A stretch of 64,000 bases of DNA from Siphonodentalium dalli (lineage: Eukaryota; Mollusca; Scaphopoda; Gadilida; Siphonodentaliidae), in NCBI GenBank assembly GCA_032622095.1, contig CP136066.1, positions 97,611,319 to 97,675,318 of the forward strand. Reading direction: 5' to 3'. Shown piece by piece: positions 1 to 10,483 of the stretch. The notes below the pieces were generated by a model that worked only from the letters and a program-made list of their open reading frames with translations, was not told the DNA's origin and searched no databases. Positions within the stretch are counted from its first letter, which is position 1. The number at the start of each line of letters is the position of its first letter. Both the position numbers and the translations under genes were made by a program.

Positions 1-3000
1 CATTTGGCCGTATTACCACTTGATTTTAGAGTTATCCATCTTCATCCGCAATTTTGTCCGAAACCATCGGTTTGCCCAGAGGGGAGGGGGGGGGGGTCTG
101 CAATTTTTTTCCGAACACTAGGTGGGGGTGGGTGGTTCAGCAGCCAGGTTAATAAGAATGCTTCTATTATGTAATAGGTATGCACTTAACTCTTGGTAGG
201 GGGTTTGAGGTCATTATCAGTTAATAATGAGGGATGACACCAATGGGTAATAAAAAAGGTCAGTTTGCTAAATGTTTTCATCAAAGATCTATCAATGCAC
301 ATTGACATGGAAAGGCTAAGGTCTAAATAGTTCTATTCAAAATCATTTAATCAACCTGATACAAATGAAAACATAACACAATAATATATTCTTCAAATAA
401 ATGTATTTGTAAACTACAAATAAAAATAGACTATTCAAAAAACCATAAACAAAATAAAACATAAAGGTGTTAAAACAAACTTTAACCGATTTCAACGTGG
501 TTCAGTGCATGGGTCTAGGATGGGAGCTCTGAAAGTTGGAACGATTTTCGATTAAAAACATGGCCACCGGCAGCCATCTTGGATTTTACTCTTTGCACCA
601 CTAAATCCTTTAGCACACCATACATAGCTTATCCCTCAACCAGTCATCTACAAACTTCATATGAATCCTCGGTGTGACCTCTCAATGGGTGCCTAGCATT
701 TTTTCACGAATTCTGTAAAAAAAAAACATGGCTGCCAGCGGCCATCTTGGATTTTACATTTTGTATGACTAAATCCTTTAGCCCATCTTTAGGTAACATT
801 TCTCATCCAATCTCATCCAATCGTCACCAAACTTCATATGGATATTCGGGGTGACCTCAAGATGGGAGCCTCCCTTTTTTCCCGAATTTTTTTCAAAACA
901 ACAGCAACCATCTTGGATTTCAAATGTGAATCCATCAGCACAACATATAGCCCACATTTATTGGAGAATTGCTTTGAAACTTTACAGCCTTATTGGTAAA
1001 TCAAAAGTAGAAATACTTCTATAATCATGGTATGGAACATAGATCGGATAAGAGAAGGACAACTAAGCAAAATAGTCATTTGAAGCAGTTTGAATGGGGT
1101 GGGTCCCTATCCCAGAATCGGAAAAAAATAAAGTTATGGAGGGGGGTGGATACCCAGAGGTCGGAAAAAAATAAAAAAGCGCATAGTGTCCGAAAAAAAT
1201 AATCCTGACCACCCTGGTTTGCCGGCTCTTTTCTGGGCCACAAATAATTATACATTTCGAGAAATAACAAATTTCAAAAATCGATATCTGACCACTCTGA
1301 GCTTTGATGGGTGTGTTCCTCGACTCGAGTCAGATAATTTTCACCCCGAAGCCAAAGAAATAGTCTTTTGGGAGCATTAATTATGAATATTTCTTTAATT
1401 AATGAAATAATACAACTGATCATGTGACTAGCATTAGTAGCATACAATTGTTTGATTTGGTTGTCTGCAATGAAATGGCGGCCTCAAGCATAAGTGTTGT
1501 GGCAAGTCAAATCCAGGATATGTTGAGAGCATTTCATTCCTCTGATTCCCGATCATTTAAAGGTACTCAATCCGAATCAATGGACCCCCTATACTCAGAT
1601 TATAACAAAAACAAACTTTTTTGAAATGCCCGTTCAGTTATCAGAATCGAAAAATAATGCTAATCACAGTCAACTATAGTATAAAATTGCCAAAAACGTG
1701 TTATTTCTCAACATTATGTTCAACGAAATATGGCCGGATTTTCAAATTTCTTATATCCAAAGCCACTTTATTTCAAAGTTATCAATGTTCATCCGCAATT
1801 TTGTCTCAGTCTATCGCCTTGACGATATTTTTCCAAGCCACCAATAAGTACAAATCTCGAGAAATAACAAATTTCAAAAATCGATATATCATCAACCTGT
1901 GAGCGAATTCAAGTCATCTTGAATGAGTATGAACCCCAAAATATAAAACGTCAGATAAAAGATGGGCATCACATATAGAAATTTATTATAAAGGAATAGC
2001 CTACCTAGCTAGGAGTGTAAGCTTGACAATAATTGCACTGAAGCGCAATTGTTGGGAACATAACATAAGAATGTATGATAATGGAACAACCTTCCTATTC
2101 AGGTTTGTAAGCTTATAACAATAATCGCACTTCAGCTAAATTAAATCGCGCTTTAGCGCAAATAAAGACATATTATGGCTTGTTCGGGTGCGTTAAAATG
2201 TTAAGTTAATATTCAGGCAGTATGCCGACTGGGGGAATGTAGCATTCTACTACATCGGCGAAAATCTCAAGCAAATCGACCTTTCCGCACCAACGAAAAC
2301 ATAATCTGAACTACACTCAATTGTAAATATTTACCTCTCGATTCGGGACGCAACTATCGGCGTTAAAGTAACGAAAACGATTTCGCCATCGAGAGTCACT
2401 GAATTTAATTAATATAAAATAATGGCGGTGTGTGTTGTCAGTTTGGATTTAAGATTTGTAAAAATAACTACTTTGAGCAAGATTATCCTCCATTTCTATT
2501 TGATCACCCAACCGGAGTGTTTCACATCACTTTAATATATGTTCAATTTAACCTTTTCTTCCTTTGATTTTGGGAGACAGTTATATGTGAGTGGTATTAC
2601 AAATGGCTAAAAGTTGCCACATGATCGTTTGAGCTGTGACGTATTTCGTTAATCGTGAACGTACTTTATTTCGCTGATTCAGCTAAATGTGTCGGTTTCA
2701 ACTCCATTTATCATAAACTTATCGGATATTGTCACAATATGCCTTTTTGTGATCCGTGGCATATCTTCTATTGGATGGTTGTGTTATTGTGGTCTGTTAT
2801 ACCATAATGCGATATTAATGATTTTATTTCGAGCTGTTTGCAAACAAACAAAAATACACTCGTGCACAAAATAACATGGATTTGCTGACATTTGGTTGTA
2901 GTTATTTTAACGTCAAATTGGTGTAATTCGTAAATCACAATAAAAATATAGGAAGCTACCACTAAAACACACTTTTTACGGGGATCCCTATTTCGAATTT

Positions 3001-3156
3001 AAGTGAAGAAATAATTCCTCCAGATAAACATCCGGAATTTCCATTTACTTTTTATTGCATAGCCAAATGTTGTGAAATTTAAGATTTCCAGGCGTGTATT
3101 TGTGAATATACAGACATAATTCGTCATTTTGCTCCATTTATTTAATTCCATTTCAG
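1..3156. other. Repeat-rich non-coding DNA upstream of the first visible NPC2-like exon
   Basis: I see no supportable gene. Bases 15-60 match the centre of the fold-back elements described at 3605-4237. Bases 62-140 and about 1098-1215 are G-rich blocks of a recurrent type in which GGGTGGG tracts alternate with CGGAAAAAA. Bases about 540-960 are reversed units of the AAGATGGC repeat that forms the cores of the elements at 39.8-47.8 kb. Bases 1283-1380 resemble one arm of the TTAA fold-back family, and a solitary end of that family follows a TTAA at 1557-1560. The rest (1.9-3.1 kb) is AT-rich with no recognisable content. Earlier NPC2 exons (signal peptide, first strands) are expected upstream of 3157 but I could not find them here. 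Confidence 0.6.
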
Positions 3157-3332
3157 AGCACGATTTTGCGACGGCGTGGACTAAGGTGTATGGTATAATT
3201 GCTGGAATTCCAATACCATTCCCAACTGTTCCAGAGGATGCATGCAAAACCGGACAAGTCACATGTCCAATAACAGCCGGGCCTGGAAAACATTTCCGTA
3301 CTCAGGTCTTTGTTGAATCAATCTATCCAAAG
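3157..3332 (+). CDS. NPC2: NPC2-like protein, internal exon (ML lipid-recognition domain)
   Basis: The exon encodes the middle of an MD-2-related lipid-recognition (ML) domain. NPC2 is a small secreted or lysosomal protein that binds cholesterol in a beta-sandwich pocket and hands it to NPC1. Visible family hallmarks are a VYGIIAGIPIPFP strand, the cysteine pair in DACKTGQVTCPI, and a strand ending ESIYPK. A pyrimidine-rich acceptor TTCCATTTCAG ends at 3156, and AAG followed by GTAACT gives a donor at 3333. The exon is 176 bp, entering in phase 1 and leaving in phase 0. The next exon at 7831 starts in phase 0 and continues the same fold. Upstream exons are not seen in the window. Invertebrates often carry several NPC2 paralogues, so which one this is cannot be told. 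Confidence 0.85.
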
Positions 3333-3604
3333 GTAACTCATAATTAAAGACCCACTTAATTTTCGAGTCACCAATTTATTATTTTTTATAGTGACAAGGA
3401 TATACGGGTTTAATAACAATCTATGCCATAAAATATGATTAAAATACTATAACTCGTCACCATTTGAAACGTCTGTGTCTCAGAAGATGCCCATAGAGAA
3501 ATAGCTGAAATCATGGAAAGATTCCCCCGTTATTGCTCCCAGAATGCAACAGAAATCAAACTAAAAATGTATTTTCAATGGAAGGGGAAGAACTCTATCG
3601 TTAA

Positions 3605-4237
3605 AGGTACTCAATCCGATCAGACGCTCCTAAATTACTATTTCTTTGGCTTCGGGGGTAAAAAATATTTGATTCGAGTCGAGGAACCAACCCATCAAAG
3701 CTCAGAGTGATCAGATATTGATTTTTGAAGTTTGTTATTTCTCGAGATGTGTACTAATAATTGTCACAGAAACATGAAGTCAAACGAACAAATTGCGGAT
3801 GAAGATGGATAACTCTAAAATCAAGTGGTAATAATAACCACTTGATTTTAGAGTTATCCATCTTCATCCGCAGTTTTGACCGAGACCACCCTTTTGACGG
3901 CGTGTTATTGGGCCGCAAACAATAGATATAATAAACTTTAAAATCGATATATGATGACTAGGAGCGTTGAGTCGAAGATCAAGTGGTTACTATTAACAAT
4001 AATAACCACTTGAGTTTAGAGTTATCCATCTTACAACCGCAATTTCTCCGTTTGAGCACTTGGCCCTGGAAAAGATCTGGGCCACATCAATAGAAACAGC
4101 AAATTTCAAAGATCGATATCTAATCACTCTGAGCTTCGATGGGTGTGTTCCTCGACTCGAATCAAATATGTTTTACCCCCGAAGCCAAAGAAATAGTAAT
4201 TTAGGAGCGTCTGATCAGATTGAGTACACATGTACCT
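3605..4237. mobile_element. TTAA-flanked fold-back element (MITE), 633 bp
   Basis: The element begins AGGTACTCAATCCGATCAG after TTAA (3601-3604) and ends with the inverted counterpart before TTAA (4238-4241). The two arms run through a conserved block that includes GATTCGAGTCGAGGAACC and its reverse. The centre (about 3795-3875) is a long near-perfect palindrome around TAACTCTAAAATCAAGTGG. TTAA duplications are characteristic of piggyBac-type transposition, so this is best read as a non-autonomous piggyBac-like element. It carries no coding capacity. It lies inside the NPC2-like intron. Confidence 0.8.
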
Positions 4238-4241
4238 TTAA

Positions 4242-5261
4242 AAAAAATGAAACCAATGCTACCCTTTTAGACAACAATCTGCTTCCTTCTATTGCTGAAC
4301 GTTGTTGTATCAATTCTGGAAGTATATTTTCCTCGGGCACAGCTAAAAATTCATTTGTTTCCCCGACCATACCCTATACATGTATATATTTCAAGAGTGA
4401 GTATAGGTATATACAGAAAGGTAATTCATTTTATGACTTGCACATAAATCCAGTAACTGTTATTTGATATTGACAACAAAACTTGTATCAAAACACTTAT
4501 CTCGGTGGGCTTTTAAAAGTTCGTACCTGTCATTTTGGCGCGACACTTTTTATTTCATTATCGAATTCTACAGGTTAGATTACATGTTAAGATCCTCAGA
4601 TAATATGTCAATATTTCAAGCATAAATGCCATTTTCGATGTTTTTCATGGCAGTTCGTGTTCTAAAATGTCGTATGTTTCTAAAATTTCGTATGTTTTGA
4701 AGCTTCCTCTTCAAATGGTATATAATATGGTATATATTTTATATATGTGTCATTATGTGATCGGGTTAGAGACAAATCTGCGAAAATCTTTCGTTAATTC
4801 TTGAATGTCGTACTTTTTATTTTTGAACACGTTCCTGATAGGATGATTTTGATTTGATTGTTTTGAAGAAGAATGACATGAGGGCGTATCCTCCTTGTCC
4901 TGAGTGACAGAGACCAACGGAGAGGAGTGGGTGGTCCAGATGCCGAAAAAACCGTGCTTGTAAATATTTTCCAAAATGGTTTTTTTTCAAACAATTTACA
5001 AGTACTGACCATGTAATGTTGTTTGTGAGCATGTTAGTACCATGCTTGTTGGTATAGGGCTATATGGGCAGCTATAGTGACTCTTTAGCCTCAGATTTAG
5101 CAACATTCTGGATTTCACAGGATCCCGGCCCACTTCACAGTGGACCACCGTAATAGCGTTCAGGAAACGTATGATCAACGGAAGAAATATTTAGTAACAA
5201 AATTAATATATTACCTGAATAAAAGTAATAAAACAAAAAAACTGTATCACAAATTGGATAC
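4242..5261. other. Intronic DNA without recognisable features
   Basis: This is AT-rich intron sequence of the NPC2-like gene. Open frames are short and overlap each other on opposite strands, with no family signature. I see nothing to annotate. Confidence 0.6.
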
Positions 5262-5790
5262 TACATGGCGAAACCTGTGATATGTGCATATTCGTTCGCT
5301 CATGCTGGTCTTTACCCGTACCAAAGAACATCAAAATCTGTTAACCCATGGTTGAGTTATAATAATGCAAAATGTGTTTACGGATGGAACAAGGCCGGTA
5401 ACTCTGGTATACATTGACAGGCGAAACCTGTGATATGCAGTAATATGTGCATACATCCTTCCCCTATCATTCTGGTCTATCACCATACCAAACCACATCA
5501 AACTTCGACAACCGACACTTAACTCATTGCAAAAACTTTGTACGGACTGAATTTCATAAAGTCGAACAGGGCCCATAACTCTGGTAGGCATTTATGGTCA
5601 AAACCCGTGATATTATGCATATTCGTTCCCCCATTACTGGTCCGTCACCATGCCATAGGGCATCAAAATGTGACAACCGACTCTTGAGTTATAATGCAAA
5701 ATGTTTGTACGGACGGACGCACGGACGGCTCCAGACGTCAACTATATACCCGCCGACTAATATCGGGGGTTATAATAACCATATATCTAT
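5262..5790 (+). repeat. Tandem-core repeat ending in an ACGG microsatellite (pearl/HINE-like)
   Basis: Three diverged units of roughly 150 bp share the phrases GGCGAAACCTGTGATATG, CACCATACCA and AACTCTGGTA. They are followed by ACGGACGGACGCACGGACGG at about 5711-5730 and a closing CCGCCGACTAATATCGGGGG segment. A core of tandem repeats plus a tetranucleotide microsatellite is the layout of the non-autonomous pearl/CvA/HINE elements. I did not define exact ends. Confidence 0.55.
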
Positions 5791-5829
5791 GTGTAAACCT
5801 AACCAAAAACCCCCCCACCCCACCCTGGT

Positions 5830-7145
5830 GGATAAGACTAAAGAGTTCTTTTGTCGTGCACAAATAATTAATGGAACCCCTGACCTGTTTCAATACCATT
5901 ATTTACACTGACCAGTGTTCTCTGTCAGACACAACACAATCGATATATTAAGGCTAAAATGGCGTCTAGGGCGATTTGTGACATATACTGTACCTACACA
6001 ATGCTTTATTATTGTTGTTAGATACTGAAAACACCAGGAAACACCTGGAAATACAGTTTATTTTTGTTTTTCTGATCTGTGTTTTATAATACCAATTAAA
6101 GGTACTCAATCCGATAAAACTCCTCCCAATTACTATTTCAATGGCTTCGGGGGTCAAAAATATTTTATTCGAGTCGAGGAAGTCACCCATCAAAGCTCAG
6201 ATTTGTTAGATATCGATTTTAGAAATCTATTATTTTTCATTATCGGGAATACTATCTGGCCCAGAACTCAGTCAAAATTGCGTTAAAATTACCATTTGAT
6301 TTTAGAGTTATCCGTCCTTGTCTGTTTGAATAGATTTGGAGTACACACCCAGAGCAGATTACGGCAGTTATTAGTACTCATCTCGAGAACATAACAAATT
6401 TCAAAAATCAATATCTAATAACTCTGAGCTTTGTTTGATGGGTTCCTCGACTCGAATCAAATATTTTTTACCCCCAAAGCCAAATAAATAGTAATATAGG
6501 ACCCTCTGATCGGATTGTTGTTGTTGGAATCTGTTGAGATGGGGACCCTCTTTGCGGATTGAGTACCTTTAAGCATGTTATTGCTCGAGTCTTACTGGTA
6601 CACAGCAAGAGTTTGCACCAAAAAAGGATAGTGGAATGGGATTGAAAGGCAGTTAACACAGTTATTGAAGAACGACTAAAAAAAACTCTGAAATTTTGAT
6701 AAAAACACGAGAAATGGGGGTGGGTGGATAAGACTAAAGAGTTCTTTGGTCGTGCACAAATAATTAATGGAACCCCTGACCTGTTTCAATACCATTATTT
6801 ACACTGACCAGTGTTCTCTGTCAGACACAACACAATCGATATATTAAAGCTAAAATGGCGTCTAGGGCGATTTGTGACATATACTGTACCTACACAATGC
6901 TTTATTATTGTTGTTAGATACTGAAAACACCAGGAAACACCTGGAAATACAGTTTATTTTAGTTTTTCTGATCTGTGTTTTATAATACCAATTAAGCATG
7001 TTATTGCTCGAGTCTTACTGGTACACAGCAAGAGTTTGCACCAAAAAAGGATAGTGGAATGGGATTGAAAGGCAGTTAACACAGTTATTGAAGAACGACT
7101 AAAAAAAACTCTGAAATTTTGATAAAAACACGAGAAAGGGGGGGT
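5830..7145 (+). repeat. Tandem segmental duplication, one copy interrupted by a MITE
   Basis: Copy 1 covers 5830-6099 plus 6569-6726, and copy 2 covers 6727-7145. Both contain the same ordered blocks: a segment with ATGGAACCCCTGACCTG and GGAAACACCTGGAAATACAG, then one with GCATGTTATTGCTCGAGTC and CACCAAAAAAGGATAGTGG. Copy 1 alone contains the 469-bp element 6100-6568, so copy 2 is a preserved empty site. The copies are nearly identical outside the insertion, so the duplication is young. Confidence 0.85.
6100..6568. mobile_element. TTAA-flanked fold-back MITE with a paralogous empty site
   Basis: The element starts AGGTACTCAATCCG and ends CGGATTGAGTACCT, flanked by TTAA at 6096-6099 and 6569-6572. 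The empty site at 6992-6995 has a single TTAA between the same flanks (ATACCAA and GCATGTTATTG). This directly proves a 469-bp insertion with a 4-bp TTAA duplication. The inner arms carry the same conserved block as the elements at 3605 and 48696. Confidence 0.92.
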
Positions 7146-7830
7146 GGGTCCCCAACGTTTTGGAGGAATAAAATATTGTTTTTTCACAAATGGGGTGGTG
7201 GGTCCATCGGGGTCGGAAAAACACTTTTTTGTCCCTATATGTGCAATTTTTTTCTAGACCCCCCCCCCCCTGCATAATGTATGTATCATAAACACAGTGT
7301 TTCCATATATTTTAAGAGTGGTTCGTCCTGACTGGAAATGAGAAAAACAAATGAGATAGGTTTCTAAATGTGTAGAGTAAAGGGAGGCTTTTGTGGATAG
7401 GTATATATGGTCAGGGAAAACAAAACTATATTTTATTATGATCTATTTCGGTCATCATCTTCCTTATTCAGATTTTATTACGCAATTCGTCGCATTTGAC
7501 ATAACAGGCGACTCAATTTATAAACAGTGTACATAATATAAATGGGTACATATATGTGAGGTGACATAAGCATGTACATACACAATAAATGTTGCAGTTA
7601 TTATTGCACTACGTGTGGGATCTGGATTGAGGGAAGCCAACTGGTGTACATGGTGTTTAAAGTAAGTGAGTCAGGAAGTTGTATTTGAGTCGACTGTCTT
7701 TTAACACTATTTTAGATTTGTCATATATGTGTATATCGTGGTGCGTTAATCATAGCCCCAGGAGTGGAAAACAATTTCTAGGGCTTTCTTTACAGCTACT
7801 TAAACAATTTCTTCTTCTTTTTTTTTGCAG
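7146..7830. other. 3' end of the NPC2-like intron
   Basis: Bases 7146-7272 are another G-rich and CGGAAAAA block of the recurrent type, closed by a C tract at 7259-7270. The remainder is AT-rich intron ending in a strong polypyrimidine tract and TTTTTTTTGCAG at 7830. No coding potential is seen. Confidence 0.6.
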
Positions 7831-7917
7831 TTGCGACTTGTCGTTGAATGGAAGGTTCTGGACCCAACAGGTGCAACCATTTTCTGCTTCAAGATCCCTG
7901 CACACATAACTAACTAG
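7831..7917 (+). CDS. NPC2: NPC2-like protein, terminal exon
   Basis: A long pyrimidine tract and GCAG precede the exon. It encodes 28 residues and a TAG stop, beginning LRLVVEWKVLDPTG and containing the conserved final cysteine in TIFCFKI. This is the last pair of beta strands of the ML fold, where the family has a KLVVEW-type strand followed by a cysteine near the C terminus. Phase 0 matches the donor at 3333. The stop lies at 7915-7917. The following bases, to about 7972, recur at 8649-8704. Confidence 0.87.
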   Translation: MRLVVEWKVLDPTGATIFCFKIPAHITN

Positions 7918-8004
7918 ACATTTGAAGAAAGTTGAATCAGTGAATTGTGTATGTTCAGATCAAACAACTCTGGTCTTTGTGATAAACATCATATTATTTG
8001 TTCA

Positions 8005-8418
8005 TTAACCCTTTACCCAACAGAACGGCCCTGTGCCAATGCATTCTCTTATATATGCGAGTCTACCATAGGTCGCCTCGAATATATAAGAGAATGCATT
8101 GGCTTAAAACATATTAAAAATTATCAAATTGTCAAAGAATGTAGAAAATATTATAAGAAAAAATGGTAAAAAGTGTTAAAAAAAGATTTTTTTTAGGCCA
8201 ATGCGTTCTCCTATATATGCGAGGCGACCTATGGTCTACTCGCATATATAAGAGAATGCATTGGCACAGGGCATAACTGTAACCATCACAATGTGGTCAA
8301 TGAACCGGTTCCAATGATATCCATATTTGTATAGTGTTATTGAGACAGACCGAAGATATTTTAGGCTGTTGAAGCTTTATTTGGGCGTTTTTGGTCGGTT
8401 TGTTGGGTAAAGGGTTAA
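8005..8418. mobile_element. TTAA element with nested palindromes (piggyBac-like MITE)
   Basis: Outer inverted repeats read TTAACCCTTTACCCAACA at the left end and the exact reverse complement at the right end. The TTAA can serve as target duplication and CCCTTT is a piggyBac-like terminus. Inside, a hairpin at about 8036-8103 built on CCAATGCATTCTCTTATATA is repeated in modified form at about 8198-8265, and the two halves are themselves inverted with respect to each other. The result is fourfold symmetry. A stray piece of the same motif occurs near 42890. No coding capacity. Confidence 0.8.
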
Positions 8419-8603
8419 CCCTTTCTTTAAAATTACTCATTGACGAGTAGTTCCCTTAGGAATTAGGACGTGTTCAGATAAATAGTTAAATAAATGGCCG
8501 TGACTTAGGATCAGATCATATTAAAGCTCAACAAAGGTTTGCTGAACTTATTATCTGAACATTTCCAACAAATTAATATGAATCCTTCTACACTTGTATT
8601 ATT

Positions 8604-8704
8604 GCAACCTTGTTCTGCGTCATAATCACTGCACACATAACTGGCTAGACATTTGGAGAAAGTTGAATTCAGTGAATTGTGTATGTTCAGATCAAACAAT
8701 TCTG
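8604..8704 (+). pseudogene. Partial duplicate of the NPC2-like terminal exon and 3' flank
   Basis: This aligns with 7873-7972. It keeps codons for an ATLFC-type stretch, the C-terminal AHIT residues, a TAG stop at 8646-8648 and then the same 3' flank (GAATTGTGTATGTTCAGATC). The first half of the exon and its splice acceptor are absent; upstream is a dispersed repeat also seen near 47855-48010. It is therefore a broken copy, or less likely the remnant of a tandem NPC2 paralogue. Confidence 0.7.
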
Positions 8705-9138
8705 TTCTGAGCTGCCCGAAAAACCATTCTTTCGTGACCACCACAGATAGTATTAATTTATTTGTTCATTCGTTGATTACTAATTACTGGGTATAGTTGA
8801 TTGGATGTTTATTCTTGCTAGCAAGTGTTGCATGCAGATGGAACATAGCACACATATTATATAACATATGTGTACATATACATACAAGTTCCCTTATAGG
8901 AAAAGCTTGGATAAATAAATTCTACAAACAGCCATATATATGCGTTGACGTTATTATATGTAATCTACCTGCAAGGGATAGGAATTCTTCTACACCTGTA
9001 TTATATATATATGTTCGTCTGCTTGTAAGTCTTGGATACCCCGGGTATCTTCGGGTACCTATAGTCAATTCTGCAATACGACTGAGGTCGACCAAAAGTA
9101 TACACCTATGGTTATCAGGCAGACCGGTAAATTAGGCA
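8705..9138. other. Host flank left of the Polinton
   Basis: I see no gene. Just before the insertion the host sequence has two short AGGCAGAC motifs. An inverted counterpart with TCTGCCTAATTCTGG and AGTCTGCCT lies right of the element near 25885-25922, so the Polinton landed inside or beside an inverted-repeat host sequence. Confidence 0.5.
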
Positions 9139-9144
9139 GACATA
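9139..9144. repeat. Left target-site duplication of the Polinton (GACATA)
   Basis: GACATA directly precedes the element start and recurs directly after its end at 25696-25701. A 6-bp duplication is the Polinton integrase signature. Confidence 0.92.
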
Positions 9145-10221
9145 AGAAGAAGATAGAGGGTCTCGTTCGCCCCACTTCTAAAAATAGAATCTTTGGGGTC
9201 TAAAATTGGTTGTACTAAAATATTCCCAAAATAACAAAACCCAAAAAAAAAATTCAAAACTTCAAAAAATTTATTTTTTCCAAAAATTATTTTTTCCAAA
9301 AAATTTAAAAACTTCCAAATTATCAAAACCCTAAAATTTCCAAACTTCCAAATTATCAAAACCCTCAAAATTATTTCTCCAAAAAAAAGTTTAAATAAAA
9401 AATTTATAACGAGTTTTCGGTTTCTGATAATCTCGATATTAAAATGTCGAATGTTAAATTATTTGCGTGTAATATCTTTCGTTATTTTTTTTTGTTCAAA
9501 TATTTTTCATGAAATTATTAATCGATGTTTAGAAAATAGCTTTATTGGACATTGTGACCATCGATATGAATGCATACATTCCAGTGTTTTATCGGACGCA
9601 GTTCATATAATTGTCATACCTGAAAATAGACACTATTACTTTTACATAAATAATAAAGAGCGTTTATTCTTTACACTCTCTCTATCCCATATGACAGGTG
9701 TGTATTATCGTGAATTATTGGAAGTATTGAGACTAACGGTCGAAAATTGTAATGTGAAATTACAACGCTCCAGAATGAATTGTTCGCTGTACACGCAATC
9801 ACACGCGACATTGTTGGTAACAATGTGTCTTTCACACCTTTGCTTTACCAAATGAATTATATTATTTCCCCGGGTCACAGTTATATGCTATTCAGAAAAC
9901 ATATCGATTTAATGTCTGAACAAACGAGTTAGTATCAATTAAGGTTGATAAACTGTGTCATTCACACGATAATTAGTTAGCCAAAACATGCATACATATT
10001 ACGTCAGGTCGTGAGACACTCAATTATAGAAATTGCTTTGATGACATTGTTATAACAACATTACGTAATAACCCCTTATCACTCCAGTCACACTTACGAC
10101 CATTTTGTATGCCGAAAACTCCAGGTAGCACCGATGATGTAACATTATATCACTGCTATTGTACCAATGATAGGTTCAGACATGTTCCATGTTTAGAAAA
10201 ATAGATAATCTGCAGGTGTTC
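9145..10221 (+). repeat. Left terminal inverted repeat (1077 bp)
   Basis: The tip reads AGAAGAAGATAGAGGG; the right tip has one AGA fewer. Identity to 24622-25695 ends abruptly after GCAGGTGTTC. Differences seen by eye are 9171 and 9767. Near the tip, the subterminal phrase CTTCCAAATTATCAAAACCCT occurs twice (about 9311 and 9346), which could be a recombinase or replication-protein site. The repeat contains a whole small gene (9451-9855). Confidence 0.95.
9451..9855 (+). CDS. Small signal-peptide-like protein encoded within the left TIR
   Basis: This is a 134-residue frame of unknown function. Residues 4-18 are strongly hydrophobic (LRVISFVIFFCSN), like a signal peptide or membrane anchor. 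The rest has about eight cysteines, for example GHCDHRYECIH near residues 33-43, suggesting a secreted or lumenal fold. It points inward from the end of the element. An almost identical copy sits in the opposite TIR (24988-25392), differing by one arginine-to-proline change (codon at 9766-9768). A nearby ATG at 9444 is in another frame and gives only about 22 codons. Being duplicated in the repeats, it would be doubled in dosage and kept uniform by gene conversion. I do not recognise the family. Confidence 0.55.
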   Translation: MLNYLRVISFVIFFCSNIFHEIINRCLENSFIGHCDHRYECIHSSVLSDAVHIIVIPENRHYYFYINNKERLFFTLSLSHMTGVYYRELLEVLRLTVENCNVKLQRSRMNCSLYTQSHATLLVTMCLSHLCFTK

Positions 10222-10483
10222 ACTTGACAAGAGATTTTGTACACTCAATCACAGACCAACGTGATAATACCAGCCCACACCCAACCCACAACATCCACCA
10301 AACACCTTCACATCACTTACCAAAACCAATGATGTTATAAGAACTGTAGGTTTTTATAATATTATAGCTTGCAGTGTCATCCTGGTAATTCATTTACAAC
10401 AGCCATAACAAATGTTTACTTATGATGTATATAAGAACTGTATAGCTACTAATAAATAGGACACAGTGAACACAAAAAAAAAA
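10222..10483 (+). promoter_or_regulatory. Promoter region of the rightward virion gene string
   Basis: Two related TATA elements occur: TATAAGAACTGTA at 10336-10348 and, after TA, TATAAGAACTGTA again at 10430-10442 (full TATATAAG at 10428-10435). The second lies about 50 bp upstream of the ATPase ATG at 10484, a spacing that leaves a short leader. The repeated 13-bp phrase suggests a designed promoter rather than chance AT-richness. Confidence 0.55.

Noticed and set aside
1186-1380. Open frame in the left region
   Set aside because: It coincides with an arm of the TTAA fold-back family and appears in altered form at other copies; not a gene.
9132-9368. Leftward 78-codon frame across the Polinton tip
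   Set aside because: It arises from the AT-rich subterminal repeats of the TIR and spans the host junction; composition is repetitive, with no protein signature.
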